Shown: positions 35,121-46,936 of the stretch, in pieces
Layout of the letters: the number at the start of each line of letters is the position of its first letter
Position numbering within the stretch: position 1 is the stretch's first letter
NCBI GenBank assembly: GCA_963931865.1
Contig: OZ007506.1
Location: 7,860,934 to 7,924,933 of the forward strand
Reading direction: 5' to 3'
From: Axinella damicornis
Taxonomy: Eukaryota; Porifera; Demospongiae; Axinellida; Axinellidae
DNA: 64,000 nucleotides
Notes under the pieces: generated by a model
What the model saw: only the letters and a program-made list of their open reading frames with translations
Databases searched by the model: none
What the model was told of the DNA's origin: nothing
Made by a program: the position numbers and the translations under genes

Positions 35121-35330
35121 ATGGAGTTCACCACAGTTGCAGATAGGCAAACTTATTGGAGATGCGATGAGAGAAGTTGCTTAGGAAGAGCTGTGACTGA
35201 CAGCAACGACCTCCTTATCAGCTGCAACACTCATCCCACAAATCAGCTGGAAGTGAAAGAGAAGATGAGTAACAGAGCCAAGGAGGAGACAACACCGATT
35301 CCAAGGAGACTCAGGGGAACCAGTTCTGCC
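35121..35330 (+). pseudogene. FLYWCH zinc-finger fragment
   Basis: The frame from ATG at 35121 reads TYWRCDERSCLGRAVT then CNTHPTNQLEVKEKM. That fits the C-terminal part of a FLYWCH finger (YWRC, C about 5 later, then H-x-H) followed by the usual helix. The F-L-Y start of the finger and any downstream domain are missing. FLYWCH fingers occur in MULE-type transposases and their domesticated relatives, so this may be a transposase relic. It could also be one exon of a larger gene. Confidence 0.5.
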
Positions 35331-36249
35331 TACCTTTGTATTCCAAGAAGATTGAACACTCAAGTCTGTTCTATTATTCGAACAGTCGCATGCACGTATA
35401 GCCAACAGTAGTACTGCCAGAAATCCACAACGGATGCAGTGCACACATGCAGTTACAAAGTACAACAGTCCAGATTCAGCTACTGGTATATATGTCAATC
35501 GCACTCCGTGATCACTCCGACTCCGAGTGATCAACCATGGCCTCAAGGCACCCAATCTCTCACGTGTTGTTGTGTGAACTTGCGTCCCGCATGCAAATCG
35601 CATCACTGTCTTCGTGTGTGTGACCAGCACCTCAGTATCGTCGCTGTAATCCCCTCTGAACAAGAACGCTGTGAGGTAGACTGTGCTGTGTTCCTTGCTC
35701 TTCTGCCACACAATGGTGCAACGTTCTTGTTCCTTCTGGTAGTTAACGACCATCTTTGAACAAGAAATGACTAGCTGTACTACGAATGTGGTTTAGAATT
35801 GCTGAAACAAAATATCTTGCTTTTAGCAGTTCAACTGTCTTCCGTTCCATAATTATGTAACAGAAGTCAACCGTTAAAATGCACATGCACACTACACTTG
35901 TGAAATTCTCGGGTTTTAAGCGTAAATGGGCGAAGGGTGCAAACAGCATGGCCGTGTCGAGTTTTAAGCATAAATGGGCCTAGAAAACAGTGGTCTCACC
36001 TTGCAGAGCCTCGAATTCCAGTGTTCAAGGCTGATTTTTCTGCTAGAGTGAGTTACCGTCGCCCGAGCATCTTGATCGCGTACATGTTAACGAGTGGGTG
36101 TGGTCAGAATCACGAATGGGGAAAGCATGGCTGTGTGTAGTTCTGTGTGAAGTTTTGAGCGTGAAAACCGATGGGAACCTTATCTAGGGTATGTTTAAGT
36201 AGATTACAAGCTACGAAACTGACCTCCAGAATCTGTGGTTGGTAAAGAG
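35331..36249. other. Spacer, no supported gene
   Basis: A 190-codon frame on - (35181-35753) overlaps the FLYWCH match on the other strand and has no recognisable motif. A short direct repeat, AGTTTTAAGCRTAAATGGGC, is seen at about 35911 and 35957. Confidence 0.4.
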
Positions 36250-37037
36250 TTAAAGTTCATGACCGTCGGTGATGTGTCCGGTGAATCTGGTCAAGATCCC
36301 AGAGAGTGCAGTTTGAGACTGTGAGATCTTCGCAATAGCATTTACACTACATTTAAGTGTTTGCTGTGGAATGCAAGCATGCATGATTTCCATCACTTTG
36401 TTGTGCCAGTTTACAGCAGCCACATCAACATTGTCTTCCGGTAACGAACAATTTGGAGGTATGCAAGTGTAGGCATAAAAGCTGGAGTCGTCACCATTCA
36501 CAGCCATATTTGACAGACATTCTACAAACTGAGCTGCTTTCTTACTTCCTTCTTCTTTGTACCGTTTAACCAGCTTCATGGCAACGTAACCACTTGCATA
36601 GCGGATGGCATTCTCCTCTTCAGAACCCAAAGATACAGTTGGGTTTACTGCCTTCATAGAAGGCCCTGAAACTTGGGTGCAGCACTCTACCATCAATGTG
36701 TCAAAGAGCTGTCTGTTTACTGACTGGAGCAAACATGCAGGCCCAATGGGTAAGCTAACCTTCCGGTAGCTACAGGCCTTCCCAGCGTTCAGGTAGCTCT
36801 TTCGGTCTCAGTTGATGGAAGCTCCTGAGTACTTTCGTCCTGGAAACAGATTTCCCCCTCTTTTGACATACTGGAGCGGACAGTACCCACCAACTTAACA
36901 CAGAAAGCATCAAAATCACTTCTCTTCGTGTCGCTTGCTTGAAGGAGACTCCTCAGTTGTTCCCCACGCGTTGAATCCTTCTCCATGATTTTCCGAACCG
37001 CCTCACGAACCGTCACTTGTTCGGTTCTCGTAGCCAT
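36250..37037 (-). CDS. TE-like multicopy-type protein of unknown function, two pieces
   Basis: Piece 1 starts at the ATG at 37037 (MATRTEQVTVREAVRKIMEK) and stays open to about 36789. Piece 2 (36732-36250) follows a TTTGCTCCAG acceptor-like site and encodes NAIRYASGYVAMKLVKRYKE, then a conserved-looking QFVECLSNMAV segment, ending GHEL. The joining donor is not certain: a GT at about 36834 or after the stop are both possible. Proteins with the RYASGYV-type motif recur in invertebrate genomes with repeats, from memory; I cannot name the family. No catalytic motif is seen. Confidence 0.5.
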
Positions 37038-37574
37038 CACCGTTTCCCACGTTTGACACCGCACTGCCACACGCGACCTGACTCAGATTACCAGGGATCG
37101 AGACTTTATCCAGCGAACACCTTATTGCGCAACGCGCCGCCCGTACCATACCCGCAATTTCGGGGTTAATTTTTTTTTTTTAGAAGCCAAGAAATCTTGT
37201 GGGTCAACCACAGGTACAGGACAAAACTCATACAAAAGTATAGAAAACGATACCATCTGCACTGTCGGGAAAGTTAGCTCAAGGCGTAGATACAAATGTT
37301 CAAATGTTCACCAGTTGCAATTGGCTACTGGTTCTCATATGGCACCTGGCCTTCGGTGGATGCCAAGGTCAGGTCTTCCTCATTGACTGGTCTCCCAAAA
37401 GAGGACAGTGTGCCAAAAAGGATGGTTTCAAGGTGAGCGCTTTGACCAGTCCTCCAACACGTTTTGAACCCTTCAGTAACACTGCTTAGCTGGCGGAAGG
37501 CTAGCAATGCTGTGTGCACACCAAAGCCGGCCGTACACACAGACATTTACCAAACCAGAAAAACAAACGCCACT

Positions 37575-37655
37575 TCTGGGGATCGAACCTGCGGCACCAC
37601 CACCTAGCTGGGCTCCCAGTCAAGATGTTATCCCACTACGCCAATCCACCACCCA
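37575..37655 (-). mobile_element. tRNA-derived SINE head
   Basis: On the minus strand an A-box-like TGGCGTAGTGGG (37632-37643) is followed about 45 bases later by a B box, GGTTCGATCCC (37578-37589). The spacing is right for an internal Pol III promoter. The sequence does not fold as a complete tRNA, so a SINE head is the best call. Confidence 0.6.
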
Positions 37656-37889
37656 AATACATTATACATTATTCCATCACATGATCGAAACGCGCAGAGT
37701 TTTCAATAACTAGTGGAATGCAGGACATTGGGGGGCGAGCCTGAGTGAAGTGCATGTGCGTGCCGCAGGACATGCATGGAGCAGTTGCATTCACATGACT
37801 GTGACAGGGCAATGAGCATAGGCCACAGAAATTATGGCACTAAACATACACTATCACAGCAACTGTAAGTCAGGTTAGCGTTTGGTTAG

Positions 37890-37977
37890 AGTTTTTCCAA
37901 AGTTCCAGGCCTTCTCCGCGCTTTTCGTACTGCAAGCGACAAAAGCTGTGGTGGGAGGCCTGGGAACAAGGCTAGGC
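37890..37977. mobile_element. Degenerate TAGCCTCG-family hairpin
   Basis: AGTTCCAGGCCTTCTCCGCG faces GGGAGGCCTGGGAACAAGGC, with internal arms CTTTTCGTACTGCAAGCGACAAAAG. It matches the hairpin at 52359-52447. Confidence 0.55.
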
Positions 37978-38185
37978 TGGCTACTGGTTTGCATGCCGCG
38001 GTTTATTGATTACTGTCTCCATTCCGATTATCAAAATCATTTTTGCACAAAAACAAGTCAGAAAGGCATGAAAAATTACTAAAAACAAGTCAAAAAAGCA
38101 TGAAAAATTTACAAACGTTCCAAAAAATATAAAGTGTCAAAACACATTCCCATGTCAGTTACAGTGTTCTGGGAATGAGGCAAAG

Positions 38186-39127
38186 TCACAACGCAGCTGC
38201 ATCGACTCGGTTAGTTGGTACGCCATTGCTATCGTATCCTCCTGCAACCAGGATCTCACCGATGGGTAGCAGTGTGCATGTACAACGTGACCGTGTAGAA
38301 GGTAAGTCACCAACCTTCTTCCAATTGTTCGTAGCAGGCTGGTAGACGTGGATGGCTGTGCTGATGTTGCCATGGAAACCCCCAATGGCTAGTAGCGATC
38401 CCCGTACGGAGATAGCGGCGGATCTCTCCAGTGGTGGTGCGGGCAGCGTACGCCATAGCGCGGATATGTTGGTGGTTGCAGAGTTAACACTGCTCCGTGT
38501 TATGTCGGGGAGGGACACAACGAGTGCCTCCGTGGTCAGCGTCCCCCCCAACAGGTACAACTCTTGGTTAACAATGGCAGATGTCATGAGGGAGCAGCTC
38601 ACGGGGAGTGGTGAGGTAGACAGCCATTGGTGAGATGTAGTATCGAGGACCTCAACTGTGGCTAGGGGGTCACTACCCGGAGACTTGTATCCACCTGCCA
38701 CCACCAGCCGCTTGTCATGAGTAGAAATGGCTGGACTGCGACGTGGTGTGGGCATGGGGGGGTAGGGGTGTGTCCACCTCCGGGACATCCCCTCCGTGTC
38801 CCACACTGCGATCTGATTGGTCACCTTGTATGGCGGAGTGGATGTATTGATCCCACCAACAAGCGTCAGCTTGTTGGTGAGTGTCGCCATTGCAAACCAC
38901 ACACACTTGTACCGTGGTAGTCGTACCCACCGGTCAGTTGGTGGGTGATACTGGTAGACAGTATGTGCATCATCATCATAGAGTGTGAGTGGGCCTGTGT
39001 GTCCTCCTCCAACAAACACGTCCTCACCAAGTCTCACTGACTGTAGGTACTCCATTTCACATGGCATGTCCCTGCACCGTCTCCACTTCAATGTCAGAGG
39101 GAGCTGTAGCCCACTGGGGGGACGTGC
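38186..39127 (-). CDS. Kelch-propeller exon of the Ig-Death-Kelch gene
   Basis: 313 codons enter in phase 0 after CCATCCCAG. Kelch repeats carry the expected GG pairs and trailing aromatic/Trp: EDVFVGGGHTG then YHPPTDRWVRLP; LTLVGGINTS; LVVAGGYKSP then LDTTSHQWLSTSPLP; LYLLGGTLTT; LLAIGGFHGN then YQPATNNWKKVGDLP; ILVAGGYDSNG. Five to six blades are visible, consistent with a near-complete propeller. Kelch propellers bind protein partners. The exon starts LTLKWRRCRDMPCEM, which suits an N-terminal closing strand. Confidence 0.9.
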   Translation of the reverse strand, partial: ARPPSGLQLPLTLKWRRCRDMPCEMEYLQSVRLGEDVFVGGGHTGPLTLYDDDAHTVYQYHPPTDRWVRLPRYKCVWFAMATLTNKLTLVGGINTSTPPYKVTNQIAVWDTEGMSRRWTHPYPPMPTPRRSPAISTHDKRLVVAGGYKSPGSDPLATVEVLDTTSHQWLSTSPLPVSCSLMTSAIVNQELYLLGGTLTTEALVVSLPDITRSSVNSATTNISALWRTLPAPPLERSAAISVRGSLLAIGGFHGNISTAIHVYQPATNNWKKVGDLPSTRSRCTCTLLPIGEILVAGGYDSNGVPTNRVDAAAL

Positions 39128-42100
39128 CTGGGATGGAGGAATCGTATTATGAGTCATACATGTTTTTCATGATGTCATGGCATCATAAAGTGGCCATTAC
39201 TCTCAGCTGGTAGGTAGCTACACAGTTCATTAATATAGCTAGTAGTGTGCCAGTGACGCAGCTGAGCTGGAATAGTTTACACTGCAGTTTGTCGTGAAGG
39301 TTTAGGAAACTAGTGTGTAAAATGTTGCCAGTGAGAGCGCCAGGGCTGGTTCTGATGCGCACTTTTCCGGTAGCTACCTATACCTAAAGTATGAACTTCC
39401 TGCTGGACCAATATCCATATCGATTCGAGAAAGCACGAGTATTCAGCTTGGAAGCGGTTCAGCAATTAGGTCCAGTGCTAGTAGCCACCAGACCATGTTC
39501 TCACTGATGGCCGACCAAAAATTGCTCCCTATGGGCCTGTACTGCTCCCATAATCATCAGCTTGGAGATTGACTAACCTTAGACTCCTTAGTCTTGACCC
39601 CGGTGGTTGTAGATGTGTCTGGAACAGCATCCGTTGATGCTTTAGAATGACTGGTGATTCTTGGAGGATCAGCTACACAATATAAGACAAGAAAGCAAAG
39701 TGTGGAGTACAATAATATATAAGTATCACCATAGTACCAAGCTATACCGGAAAATATCACGAGTTTGTTGCCGTAGTATTGTTACGAGTGCGAAGCACGA
39801 GTAACAATGCCGAAGGCGACAAACGAGTGATGTTTCCGGTATAGCTTGGTACTATGGAATTTCATTGCACATTCCTCTACCAATAAACGTAATAGCGAAT
39901 GCGCGTTACCATAGCTTGCTCATGGCGACAATATTTTAATTTCTGGTTGCCAACCCTTCGCGTTAGTACGGCAAGCTTCAAACGCTTGGGCGAGAAGGCC
40001 TGCGTACCAAGCCCAAGGCGGAGCCACGCCGATAACTGGCAGCTGTACGGTCGGTCCACGCTGGGCAGTTGTACGGTCCATTTCAAATGGAGTATACGAA
40101 CGAGTTCAACCTCGACTTCCGGAAGTATCGAGATGTAAGTCAGCCCTCTTCAGGAGCCCAAAAGGTAGTCAGTACCAGCTGTAGTCCAGGTACAAGTAGT
40201 CTCTGACACGAAACAGTAGTCTCGTTCCCAGACGTACGTTCACCCCACGGCGGCGCGCGGGACGGGTCTGGGCACGAGACTAACGAAACAGCACAGTACA
40301 GAGTTGCTGTAGCGCACGTGACTTACTGTACATAATATGGATTTCTCGCGTGACCAACACGGATTTTTCACGTGACCTACAGTACAAAATACGGGTTTTT
40401 ATCAACTGCGCTTGCGTACCAGGCTTTTCCATTGACTGCATGCTGTACATCATTCAAACGTAGGTGTATGATAATGTGTTCTATTGCTTGGAGAATTAAC
40501 TCCTATTGGTAGCACTGCACATGCATTGGGGGCGGGGCTGGTGGGAGAAAATGTTGTTTACTATAGAGCGGCTGCATTGACGTAACAAAACCACGTGACT
40601 GAGTACTTCCGCATGGCAAAACAACACGGAGTTCAATGGCAGCTGGACGGAAACTAGTAGCTCACTTGTACTCGAGGTCGCGTAGCTGCTCGATCTAATC
40701 GGCATGGTAACTGCGCTATAGTGATAGTTGACACAGTAGTACTTCGTAAGTTCCGAGCGGCTTGCGTTTCTGAGATCACTGTAGAAATTACTGCTTTCTT
40801 GCCATGCAGTCTTATGAGAGAAACGGAATATAACGGAGGACGTTTCGGTTGTTTTACGGCCGGTGACGTCAAACGCAGCCGCTCTATACTAGAGACAGGC
40901 TAGGGATACAAGGTTGGTGGGCTAAAAGTGCTACTCACGTGACCCCCAACAAATCAGACGCCTCAGGATCGATCACATGACTGAACATTATTGCACACTT
41001 TAGTGTGCATTACTGCTGATTGCGTTGACCTTGCAAATTCAAAGTGGGAAGTGCTGTGCACTTGGTGGTTTCTAATTGAGTTATGCAATGCACATGCAGC
41101 AAACTGCTGGTGTATATACACTACTACACTATTGACCATAACTCAATTAGAAATCCACCAAGCGCACAGCACTTCCCACTTTGAATTTGCAAGGTCAACG
41201 CAATCAGCAGTATCTAGATAATGCACACTTCAAAGATCAACGGCTGTTTCGGGTCAGTGAGTAGTTTAGATACCAGTTTGCAGTGCATCACAGGCTTTAG
41301 TGCACTCGGGCAATCTAGTTAATCGTCTCGGGCGGATAATGCACTTGCCTTCGGCTCGTGCATTATCCAGACCTCTCAACTCTCACGATCCCACCGTGAG
41401 ACTCACGATTTCAGCCCTACTCTCACGGTCTCACGGTGATGTCCTCGTTTCTCACGGTCTGCTGATCAACTAAGGTTCAAAGTTCTGTGATGACCTCATT
41501 TCTCACGGTCTGCTTATCAACTAAAGTTCAAAGTTCTAGTTCTGTGCACATGTGCACATGCCAGCTCATATGAGGTAGTCAGTAGAGTGATTCTGAAGGG
41601 GAGGAATTGGCTCAGGGTGTATGCAGGACTCTGACGACAGTAATGAGCACCAGCAGCAGTCCCTCCCAGGCCGAAGACGTCCAAGAAACTAGCTACTTAC
41701 AGGACCAAGTTCAGCTCTATTTGGGTATCTCACTATAGAGTTCTTTTTGAAGTTGAGAGGTCTGCATTATCTACCGTTAACTATAGATTGCCCCAGGACA
41801 GTCGATCATTTGTCATGGCAGCCATCTCACACAGTTGCCTGTCCACCCATGGATTGTGTACTGTACATGCTGGGCATAAATAGGAATTTGAGGTAGAATC
41901 TTACCAACACTGAGTATGGCTGGTTTGGAAGTCTGGCTTCCAACATGGTTGCTGATAGTACAGCAGTAGCTGCCTTCGTTTGACTTCTGCACACTGGTGA
42001 TGGTCAGTATTGAACTATTCGCTCCTGGGAACCTCTTCACATCACACGACTGCCACTCCCTCCTCCTACTCCCTTCTCCAGCTGGTTTCCATTGCCACTG

Positions 42101-45100
42101 GTAAGTCAGGGGTTCTCTTCCGGTGGCTCGAACGATGAATGTTACAGGTTTGCCAGGGACAGCATCATTTATCTCTTGTGGATGACTGGTGACTCTGGGG
42201 GGATCAGCTGCATGTAGAGAAAGCATAGCTAATGATATTATTTCACTTCATACCTAATAAAGCTATAGAACCTTACCAATGCTCAGTTTAGCGGGTTTGG
42301 AAATCTGGCTACCAGCGCAGTTGCTAACAACACAACGATAGCTTCCTTCATTCAGCTTCTGCAATCTTGAGATTATTAGTTTGGGGGTGGTTGCATCTGG
42401 AAACCTCTCTACGTCACACTGCTGCCACTCCTCACTGCTACTCCCTTCCACAGCTCGATTTCGCTGCCACTGGTAACTTAGAGGTTCTGTTCCAGATGCT
42501 TGGATAGTGAATGCCACAAATTTTCCTGGGATAGCATTGTTTATATCTTGAGGATGACTGGAGATTTTGGGAGGATCAGCTACAAAGAAAAAGCACAATA
42601 TAAAGTAATGCATGCTCCATACAAAAGTAACGAAACATGGATTCATACCAACACTGAGCTTTGCTGGTTTGGAAGTCTCACTTCCAGCACAGTTGCTGAT
42701 GGCACAGCGGAAGCTCCCTTCATTTGACTTTTGCATGCTGGAAATGGTGAGTGTGGAGCTGTCTGCTCCTGGAAACCTCTGTGCATCACACTGCTGCCAC
42801 TCCCCACTGCTACTCCCTTCTCCAGCTGGTTTCCACTGCCATTGGTAGCCCAGAGGTTCTGTTCCAATGGTTCGGACAGTGAATGTCACGGGTGTGCCTG
42901 GGACAACATCCTTTAACTCATGTGGATGAGTGGTGATTCTGGGAGGATTGGCTATATAACAGACAGCAGAAGTGTGTATAATGATGCATAATTACAAACT
43001 TGGTTGTAAGTATTTGGATTCTTACCGACACTAAGTTTAGCTGGTTGAGAGGTCTTGCTACCAGCATAGTTGCTAATCACGGAACGATAGCTCCCTTCAT
43101 TCAGCTTCTGCACACTGGAGATGATTAGTGTGGAGGTTTCTGTTCCTGAAAACCTCTCTGCATTGCACGGCTGCCACTCCTCACTCCCATCCCCATCCAC
43201 AGCTGGCTTCCACTCCCACTGGTAGCTCATAGGCCCCGTTCCAGTGGCATGGACAGTAAATGAAGATGTTTCGCTTGGGGAAATTTCTGTTAGGCTTTCT
43301 GGATGATTTATGACCTCAGGAGGTTCATCTGTGAAACAAAAACAAAAATATATGCACGTGGTATGACTGCATGTGCATATCAGTAAACCACAACTTACCA
43401 AGATGCTTGAGAAGTTGCACTTCAACTTCGCGCTTGGCCTCCATGTCTTGAACTGCAGCTTCCCTCTCCAATACAACCTGCTGCTTCTGGTACTCTGCTT
43501 CCTGCAACTTCTGGCTTAGCTCAGCAATCTGAGCTGTTAGTGTGATCACCTCTGACAGCTGTTGTGGAGTGCTAGTGACTTGTTGGTAAGCATTCTGAAG
43601 TTGTGTTGCTGTAATTTCCTTCTCATAGAGGGAACATGACAGAGTTTCAACCTCCTTAGTGAGATGGCTGATATGCAAGTCACGATCTTCAATCTGTTGG
43701 AATGTATACTTCAACTCTTCTTCAGTTGTGACCAGTTGTTGCTATGGGAAACCAACAATGCATATTAAAGTAACAATCTTTATGTAACCTGCTATGGAGT
43801 GACATAATTGTACGGTACCTTCATTTCATCTCGATCTGATGTTAGGGCAAATGTACTCTGGACAAGCTTGCGGACGGTTTCTCTCTCAGAGTTATAAGAT
43901 CTCGTTAGTTCTTCTTTCTCTCTCTGCAATGTTTTCATACCTTCGTGTTTCACTTTCAGTTCATCTTGAACTTTGGACAATTTCTCTTGCAACGATTTGG
44001 CTATCTGTATGGTTTGTTCAAGTTTACGATCCTTCTGCTTTAGCTCTTCCTGCAATCTTATAATTTCTTTTTTTTTGTCATCAATTATCTCTTTCAGGAG
44101 TTGACACTTCTCTTCATCATGGACCTTTTGCATTTCCGACAACAGCTCACAGTCTCTCTCATTGCGCTGTAACTTTGTTTCAGTGTTGTCCCTTTCTTGG
44201 GAAAGTTTCTCCACTTGCTCACTGAGTTCAGTGAGTTTTGAAGCGACATCGGTTACATTCTCATTCAAAGGTAGCTGCAAATCTCTGGAGGACTTTAAAA
44301 GTTGCTCAATCTCCACTAGTCTTCCACCAATTTGTTGCAGGTCATCTCTGCGAGGATGGGCGTCAGAAATCAACCCTGATGCTGCAGCCTATAGTGAACA
44401 ATGACCAGCAAAATAAAATAATTTATCTCTGTGGTCCATTCAAATCATTATCTCACCACCTGTTCTGCACCAGCTGTTTCCAGTGGTGTATTATCAACAC
44501 GGTCAGGAAGGGGGACTCCTGTAAAGAGAATGAGGAGGAGGATGCAGTTCCTGAGTACCATGAACAACAGGGAGCTACGAATTTTAATTCATACCATGCT
44601 TTTCAGCAAGTTGAGAAGCAAGTTTATCTCTCCGTATTCCCACTAATGCCTTGACCACAGCAGACCAGGTTGGGGTCACACGATTCTGATTCAACCACTG
44701 AATCAACGTATGGGTGAGGCGATCTTTGGTATCTTCATGGTCAGCTTTGATTGCAGCTAGTGTTGGTAAGTCAACTCCCAGGTAGATGCCCAATAGATGC
44801 CATTGGGTGACCGTACTCAATTCATCCATCAGAGCACACATATCAGATTCCGTGATTTTTCCTGCATGGAATAGGAGTACACAACCACTACTAGGATGAT
44901 TGTGGTAATGCTGTAGGATATCTTCAATTTGTATACCAGGGTTGTTCTAATGGTAGTTTGTAGTTGTAATGGTAATTCTTCTGTAATATTTTAATTGATG
45001 ATAATTTTGTCTGAGTAGTTGCAATTGTAGTTGATTACCTTGAAGTTGAAGCTCAACTACACAACAGCTACTGCTATTGGCCATGGCCCTATATTGTACT

Positions 45101-46897
45101 ATTTCCACTCTACCAAGCCATGAATATATTGACCTCCAGTACACCGAGCATGCACATGCATGTTGTTGAAACCTAAGATGTATGTATATTGATGTGATGT
45201 AAATGAAATTGTAATGCAAATTGGCTTCTGGAAAGGCCCTATAGTAATTATTGATTACTAGCAAGCAGTAATTGCCACAACCCTGTTGTATACATGTGGG
45301 TATAAGTTGCTGCCATTGCACAGACAGTGGCTGTATGACTGCTACTCACCAATAATGTAATCAGCACAGTTTGATGGTACTGCTCCAACAAGGTTAGTGA
45401 CCATGCATCGATACAGCCCTTCACTGCAAGATTCACTGCTAAGGAATTTTAGCATGGGGGTGTCTGTTCCCTGAAGAGAGCCACCACTGGAAAGGTTCCG
45501 CCACTCCTCCTTCTTCCCAGTAGGCTTCCACTGCCACTGATAACTCAGAGGCTCTGCTCCAGTTGCATCGACAGTGAACGATACAGGCTTGCCAGGAACG
45601 GTATCCTTTAACTCTTCTGGATGAGTTGTGATCTTTGGAGGTTCAGCTAGAGAATATGAATTGTCATACTGATAGCAGCAGTTCATGATAAACACTGCAG
45701 TACCACAGTATGTACTGAAAACTATTCTGGAAGATAAACAGAGTTTCAATATAACTTTGCAGTCAGTCATATGAATGTGCTGACTCCCACACAGTAACAA
45801 GTTGTGCTGCTAGCTGTTTTTGAAATGCGATATATAGCAAACTGAACCCACTGTCTCCTAAATATGAAGCAAGGAATTCGCATGGCTGGTAGCTAGCAGA
45901 CATTTCAGTGGCTATATATCAGTATTATTAAGAACGAGGTCTGCTCACCAACTAGTATAATGTACTGCAGGAACTAAAGGATGTTCCTATACATGCTCAT
46001 CCATGCACAAATACTAACCCAAAGTGACTGTTGCATATTTGGAGGTTTCACTGCCAGCACAGTTGCTGACAGTGCAGTGGTAGCTCCCTTCATTCGACAT
46101 TTGAACACTAGGGATGGTTAGTTTGGAGCTGTCTGCTCCTGGAAACCTCCCCACATCACAGACCTGCCACCCCCCACCGCTTGACTTCTGCTGCCATTCA
46201 TAGTTCAGAGGTTCTGTTCCTTTTGCTTGGACGGTGAATGTAACAGGTTGGCCTGGAACAGCATCCTTCAATCCTTGTGGCTGAGCGGTAACTCGGGGAG
46301 GATCAGCTGTAGGTAAGGATAGAAAGCATGCAAAATGCAGCTGAAAATACCTTAAAGCCCGCTATTGATATCTAGATTCTTACCAACGCTAAGTTTCGCT
46401 GCCTTGGAAATCTGGCTACCTGCACAGTTGCTGATAACACATTGGTAGCTTCCTTCATTCAACTTCAGAACACTGGGAATTTTTAATGTAGTGCCGTCAG
46501 AGCTCTCTATGTCACACAGCTGCAATTCCTCACTCCCCCCCTCCTCTCCCGCTGACTTCCACTGCCATTGGCAGTTGAGTGGCTCTGTACCAGTGACATG
46601 GACAGTGAATGTAACAGGTTGGCCTGGAATGGCATCCTTTACCCCTTGTGGATGAGCGGTAACTCGGGGAGGATCAGCTGTTTGCATGAAAAATAGAAAG
46701 AAGAATGCTAATGCTGCTGAGAAGCTTCGTAAAATGAAATATGTGGATTCAATTTATTCTTTTTGCTGCAGTGGAAATCTTGTTGCAAACCAGCACACAT
46801 ACTTACCAGTGAATTATGAATATTAAAGTATAAACTATAAACTCCACAGCCTACAGGGGAGCATATGTCCTTGCTACACATTTGCCACATGTGCATT

Positions 46898-46936
<39 letters not shown>

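Noticed and set aside
35181..35753. 190-codon frame on the minus strand
   Set aside because: No recognisable motif, and it overlaps the FLYWCH match on the other strand. Its length alone is not enough.
38186..39127. Kelch exon as a separate intronless gene
   Set aside because: The upstream exon 39672-39578 ends in phase 0 exactly where the Kelch exon needs it, and a non-ATG start would be required for a separate ORF at the acceptor. Transcript data could still revise this.
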